A stretch of 7,837 nucleotides of DNA from CAZWIT01 sp964533435 (GTDB lineage: Bacteria; Patescibacteriota; Patescibacteriia; UBA1558; GWA2-36-10). The stretch lies in contig CAZHLU010000047.1 of the NCBI GenBank assembly GCA_964533435.1, forward strand, positions 1 through 7,837, given 5' to 3'. Positions 5,567-7,837 of this stretch are shown one piece after another. The notes under the pieces were generated by a model. That model was not told the origin of the DNA. It was given only the letters and a program-made list of their open reading frames with translations, and ran no database searches. Numbering within the stretch: position 1 is the stretch's first letter; every line of letters starts with the position of its first letter. The position numbers and the translations under genes are program-made.

Positions 5567-6055
5567 ATGCAAAAAATAGTACCTTGCTTGTGGTTTGATT
5601 ATCAGGCCGAAGAAGCAGTAAATTTTTATTTAAGTATTTTTAAAGATGGAAAAATATTAAATACATCTCGCTATGATCAAGCTAGTGCCGAGGTCTCTGG
5701 ACAGCCAGCGGGTTCGGTTTTGACTGTAGATTTTGAAATGTTTGGTCAGACTTTTATGGCTTTAAATGGCGGACCAATTTTTAAGTTTTCCGAAGCAGTT
5801 TCTCTAGTGGTCAATTGTAAAGATCAAGCTGAAGTTGATGAACTTTGGCAAAAATTGACAGCTGATGGTGGACAGGAAAGTCAATGCGGTTGGTTAAAAG
5901 ATAAATATGGCTTTTCTTGGCAGATAGTACCAGTAGCTTTGGGCGAGATGATGAGTAGTAAGGATGTACTAGCTAGTCAAAGAGTAATGAAAGCAATGCT
6001 CAATATGAAAAAATTAGACATGGCTATTTTAGAAGCGGCTTTTCAAGGAAAATAA
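5567..6055 (+). CDS. PhnB-like VOC-superfamily protein
   Basis: This 162-residue protein belongs to the PhnB / '3-demethylubiquinone-9 3-methyltransferase-like' branch of the vicinal oxygen chelate (glyoxalase/bleomycin resistance) superfamily. Family signatures are the N-terminal MQKIVPCLWFDYQAEEAVNF (1-20), AGSVLTVDFE (48-57), ALNGGP (65-70), CGWLKDKYGFSWQIVP (107-122) and the C-terminal helix with MKAMLNMKKLD (141-151). Two beta-alpha-beta-beta-beta modules are expected. The methyltransferase name on many database entries is not well supported, and the substrate is unknown. It lies between a strong terminator and a GC-rich hairpin, so it is probably transcribed alone. Its strong Shine-Dalgarno sequence differs from every neighbouring gene, and the protein closely resembles versions I recall from ordinary free-living bacteria. 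Both are weak hints of relatively recent transfer. Confidence 0.9.
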   Translation: MQKIVPCLWFDYQAEEAVNFYLSIFKDGKILNTSRYDQASAEVSGQPAGSVLTVDFEMFGQTFMALNGGPIFKFSEAVSLVVNCKDQAEVDELWQKLTADGGQESQCGWLKDKYGFSWQIVPVALGEMMSSKDVLASQRVMKAMLNMKKLDMAILEAAFQGK

Positions 6056-6065
6056 AATTTTAGTC

Positions 6066-6105
6066 ATCCTGGAGCGATCCGCCAGCCGGCGGAGAGCGAT
6101 AGAAT
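6066..6105 (+). repeat. GC-rich REP-like palindromic element
   Basis: This is a GC-rich island in AT-rich intergenic DNA. TCCGCC (6078-6083) and GGCGGA (6088-6093) form a 6-bp stem with loop AGCC. Directly outside, GAGCGA (6072-6077) faces GAGCGA (6094-6099), which can pair as tandem G.A mismatches around two G-C pairs. Outside that, ATCCTG (6066-6071) faces TAGAAT (6100-6105) with one C.A mismatch and a G.T wobble. The left end (GTCATCCTG-GAGCGA) recalls dispersed 'GTCATCCTGAGCGA' repeats of many bacterial genomes. The T-run at 6122-6129 is too distant for a classical terminator. Only one copy is in the window, so repeat status is inference. Confidence 0.65.
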
Positions 6106-6140
6106 CTATTAATTTATCTTATTTTTTTTAAAACAGAAAA

Positions 6141-6169
6141 TTGTGATAGAAAAATATTTAAAATATATT
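6141..6169 (+). promoter_or_regulatory. putative promoter of the second VOC gene
   Basis: TTGTGA (6141-6146, 4 of 6) is followed after 17 nt by TATATT (6164-6169, 5 of 6). Transcription would start near 6176, about 13 nt before the ATG at 6189, with no Shine-Dalgarno sequence. The stretch is so AT-rich that chance matches are likely. Confidence 0.4.
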
Positions 6170-6188
6170 ATTAATAATTAATTATAAA

Positions 6189-6584
6189 ATGAATATGAAT
6201 CCAGTAGTACATTTTGAGCTTCCTTACAAGGATGCGCAGAGAATTTCTAAATTTTATAAGTCAACTTTTGGTTGGCAGTTAACAGGCCTTGGTAAAGCAT
6301 CTGGAAATTATATTTTAGCTAAAACTGCAACCAAAGATGCTAAGCCTGGTTTTCCTGCTGGAACTATTGATGGCGGCTTCTTTCCAATTAAGCCAAATTG
6401 GCCAAACCAGTATCCGTCTGTAGTTATTGGTGTAGATAATATAAAAGAAGTAGTAGATAAAATTAAGCAGAATGGTGGTGAAGTTTTGGGAGAGCCTATA
6501 TTTATTACAAATTTTGGAATGTATGTTTCTTTTATTGACAGTGAAGGAAATAGGAATAGTGTTTTGCAACCACAAGGGATGTAA
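6189..6584 (+). CDS. VOC-superfamily (glyoxalase/bleomycin resistance-like) protein
   Basis: This 131-residue protein is a single VOC domain of the glyoxalase/bleomycin-resistance type. Visible features are VVHFELP (6-12) with a possible metal ligand His8, the helix and turn FYKSTFGW (22-29), TIDGGFFP (59-66), PSVVIGVDNI (76-85), GGEVLGEPI (96-104), and FIDSEGNRNSVLQP (115-128) with the DxEGN motif at 117-121 and a possible ligand Glu119. Such proteins usually dimerise; functions range from glyoxalase-type isomerase or dioxygenase to antibiotic sequestration, and nothing here picks one. ATG 6195, two codons in, is an alternative start. It follows another VOC gene on the same strand, but the two sequences are not similar and belong to different subfamilies, so this is not a recent tandem duplication. 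Confidence 0.88.
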   Translation: MNMNPVVHFELPYKDAQRISKFYKSTFGWQLTGLGKASGNYILAKTATKDAKPGFPAGTIDGGFFPIKPNWPNQYPSVVIGVDNIKEVVDKIKQNGGEVLGEPIFITNFGMYVSFIDSEGNRNSVLQPQGM

Positions 6585-6644
6585 TACCATAACTATTGTT
6601 CTTTTATTAAAATTTGCAATTTTATTCCCTCAAAATTTAAATTA

Positions 6645-6653
6645 TGCTATGAT
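6645..6653 (+). promoter_or_regulatory. extended -10 promoter of the S11 peptidase gene, possibly leaderless
   Basis: TGCTATGAT is an extended -10 element whose hexamer TATGAT (6648-6653) ends 6 nt before the ATG at 6660. The expected transcription start is the A of that ATG, so the mRNA would have no leader. No -35 box is evident at 16-18 nt. The geometry is identical to that at 555-563. Confidence 0.55.
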
Positions 6654-6659
6654 GAATTT

Positions 6660-7837
6660 ATGAAAAAATTTATTTTATTTGTTTTTATCTTAAATATAAT
6701 TTTACCAATACAAGTTTGGGCAGCTAAGCCTGCTTTGGCTACTACTTATGCTGGTAAATTTGTAGTGCAAAGCGAAAGCTACAATCGCTTATGGTATATT
6801 GATCCGCAAGAACAAACTCGTTATTTACTCAAAGATGCTCAAGGTACTATGGATTTGTTACGTCTTAAGGCTACCGGCATTAGCAACAAAGATTTAGCAA
6901 AGATTAAGACTAGTAGCAAACAAACTGGCAATGCTAAGTTAACTAATCGTTTTAAGGGACAATTTTTGCTGGCCGTTGAAAATCAAGGTCAGCTTTGGTA
7001 TGTAGATCCTAGCTCTGGTATTCGTTATCATGTCAAAGATGGTCAGAGTGCTTATGATTTTTTTGTTAAAAAAGCTACTAAACTTAAAAATAAAGAATTA
7101 AACAAGATTCCAGTTACTGACAAACAGATTGTGGCAAGTTATACTTTTGACCCGGTTACTTACGCAGTATTTGAAGATGGTGAATATCTAGAGGGCAGTT
7201 ATGCTGATGAAATTTTACCAATTGCTTCTTTGTCAAAATTAATGACAGCTTTAGTCCTACTTGATCAAAAACCAGATTGGCAGAAAAAAATTACTATTAC
7301 CAAAGAGCAAATTAATTATCCTAAAATTTATGTAGGTAATGACGCTACTTCAGAAGTAAAAATTGCCGCTGGTGAAACTATTGCCTTTTATGATTTGTGG
7401 GTAGCCATGCTACTTGCTTCTTCTAATCAATCGGCAGTAGCCTTAGCTGAATCTACTGGTTTGACGCGTGGTGATTTTGTAAAACTGATGAATGCTAAAG
7501 CAAAAGATTTGGGTTTAACGAAAACAATTTTTTATGATATTGCTGGACTTGATGAGACCAATGTTTCAACTGCCAAAGAAATGGCTCTGATCGCTAAAGC
7601 AGCTTTCTCTAAACCAGAAATAGTAGAAGCTACTGCCAAAGGACAATATACTTTGCATATGTTAAAAGAGGACGGTAGTACTGTTACTTGTGAGGCAGTA
7701 AATCGTAATACTAGTCTGATGGCTTTTGGTCCTCAAGCTGCTAAAAGTGGTTTTTTGGTAGAAGCACAACGTACGGCTGCTTTGCAAAAAGGTACAAAAA
7801 TTATTGCGGTTTTGCATGCCAAAAGTATGGCTGAGCG
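6660..7837 (+). CDS. secreted S11 D-Ala-D-Ala carboxypeptidase-like protein, repeat-fused (partial)
   Basis: There are 392 codons from ATG 6660 to the window end, and no stop is reached. Residues 1-21 form a signal peptide (lysines, hydrophobic core, likely cleavage after VWA), so the enzyme should act outside the membrane. Two 51-residue repeats follow, at 32-82 and 100-150, each with an LWY[IV]DP core and a following RY, with 22 identical positions between them. A peptidase S11 (penicillin-binding, DacA-like) domain begins near 165 and carries all three active-site motifs: SLSK (190-193; Ser190 nucleophile, Lys193), SSN (254-256) and KSG (362-364, in place of the usual KTG). S11 enzymes remove the terminal D-Ala of peptidoglycan stem peptides. 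The repeats may bind wall material or mediate protein contacts; that is a guess. The upstream gene ends 75 nt before, and there is no Shine-Dalgarno sequence. Confidence 0.92.
   Translation, partial: MKKFILFVFILNIILPIQVWAAKPALATTYAGKFVVQSESYNRLWYIDPQEQTRYLLKDAQGTMDLLRLKATGISNKDLAKIKTSSKQTGNAKLTNRFKGQFLLAVENQGQLWYVDPSSGIRYHVKDGQSAYDFFVKKATKLKNKELNKIPVTDKQIVASYTFDPVTYAVFEDGEYLEGSYADEILPIASLSKLMTALVLLDQKPDWQKKITITKEQINYPKIYVGNDATSEVKIAAGETIAFYDLWVAMLLASSNQSAVALAESTGLTRGDFVKLMNAKAKDLGLTKTIFYDIAGLDETNVSTAKEMALIAKAAFSKPEIVEATAKGQYTLHMLKEDGSTVTCEAVNRNTSLMAFGPQAAKSGFLVEAQRTAALQKGTKIIAVLHAKSMAE

Noticed and set aside
6105..6129. GC-rich hairpin plus T8 run as an intrinsic terminator for the PhnB-like gene
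   Set aside because: The T-run starts 17 nt after the hairpin, too far for a classical intrinsic terminator.
6167..6178. Perfect palindrome ATTATTAATAAT near the second VOC promoter
   Set aside because: It consists only of A and T in low-complexity sequence; such palindromes arise readily by chance.
6315..6590. Open frame on the minus strand inside the second VOC gene
   Set aside because: It is a shadow of a convincing VOC protein, with no recognisable content.
6609..6623. Inverted repeat AAAATT/AATTTT after the second VOC gene
   Set aside because: Only A-T pairs with a 3-base loop; too weak to call a terminator in AT-rich DNA.
6472..6663. Plus-strand frame overlapping the end of the second VOC gene and the S11 peptidase start
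   Set aside because: It is out of frame with both well-supported genes, and its translation looks random.
1..7837. Recoded UGA (glycine or tryptophan)
   Set aside because: No in-frame TGA occurs in any gene and tryptophan is encoded by TGG; no gene happens to stop with TGA either, so nothing supports recoding.
1..7837. tRNA, rRNA, CRISPR array, insertion sequence or prophage genes
   Set aside because: No cloverleaf-like or rRNA-like stretch, no regularly spaced repeats and no transposase, integrase or phage-like protein was seen on either strand.

Overview
This is an AT-rich, densely packed bacterial window that most resembles a genome of the Candidate Phyla Radiation (Patescibacteria, Parcubacteria-like). 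Three things suggest this: very short intergenic gaps; an S11 peptidase carrying tandem 'LWYxDP...RY' repeats, which I recall as common in Patescibacteria; and an almost complete lack of Shine-Dalgarno sequences (one of nine starts). The placement is inference and no marker gene fixes it. Of the seven complete genes, five stop with TAA and two with TAG. No in-frame TGA occurs in roughly 2,300 codons, so the UGA=Gly code of Gracilibacteria/Absconditabacteria is not in use.

Layout. (1) 1-406, minus strand: N-terminal part of an ABC-F-like soluble ATPase, running off the left edge. (2) 407-569: divergent intergenic region with a sigma70-like promoter for the ATPase, a 7-bp hairpin in its leader, and an extended -10 element for the plus-strand genes. 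(3) 570-1142: a 57-residue two-helix membrane protein followed 6 nt later by a small SET-domain protein. (4) 1223-5450: a three-gene operon for lower glycolysis, eno-gpmI-pyk, with gaps of 1 and 6 nt, a strong promoter in front and a clear intrinsic terminator at 5462-5504. (5) 5567-6584: two VOC-superfamily genes of different subfamilies, separated by a GC-rich hairpin element that stands out from its AT-rich surroundings. (6) 6660 to the right edge: a secreted D-Ala-D-Ala carboxypeptidase-like protein (peptidase S11) with two N-terminal 51-residue repeats, cut off by the window end.

The operon encodes the consecutive steps 3-phosphoglycerate to 2-phosphoglycerate (GpmI), to phosphoenolpyruvate (Eno), to pyruvate plus ATP (Pyk), so one transcript can supply the last ATP-yielding stage of glycolysis. 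The flanking genes (ABC-F-like ATPase, SET protein, VOC proteins, S11 peptidase) show no evident pathway link to it.

No wholly new multi-gene system is visible. The observations most worth a second look are the GC-rich element at 6066-6105, which folds in one continuous register with tandem G.A pairs; two genes whose ATG lies exactly where transcription should begin; the repeat-fused S11 peptidase; the small membrane protein/SET pair; and clade-like substitutions near the active sites of all three glycolytic enzymes. No stretch longer than 300 bases lacks a gene.
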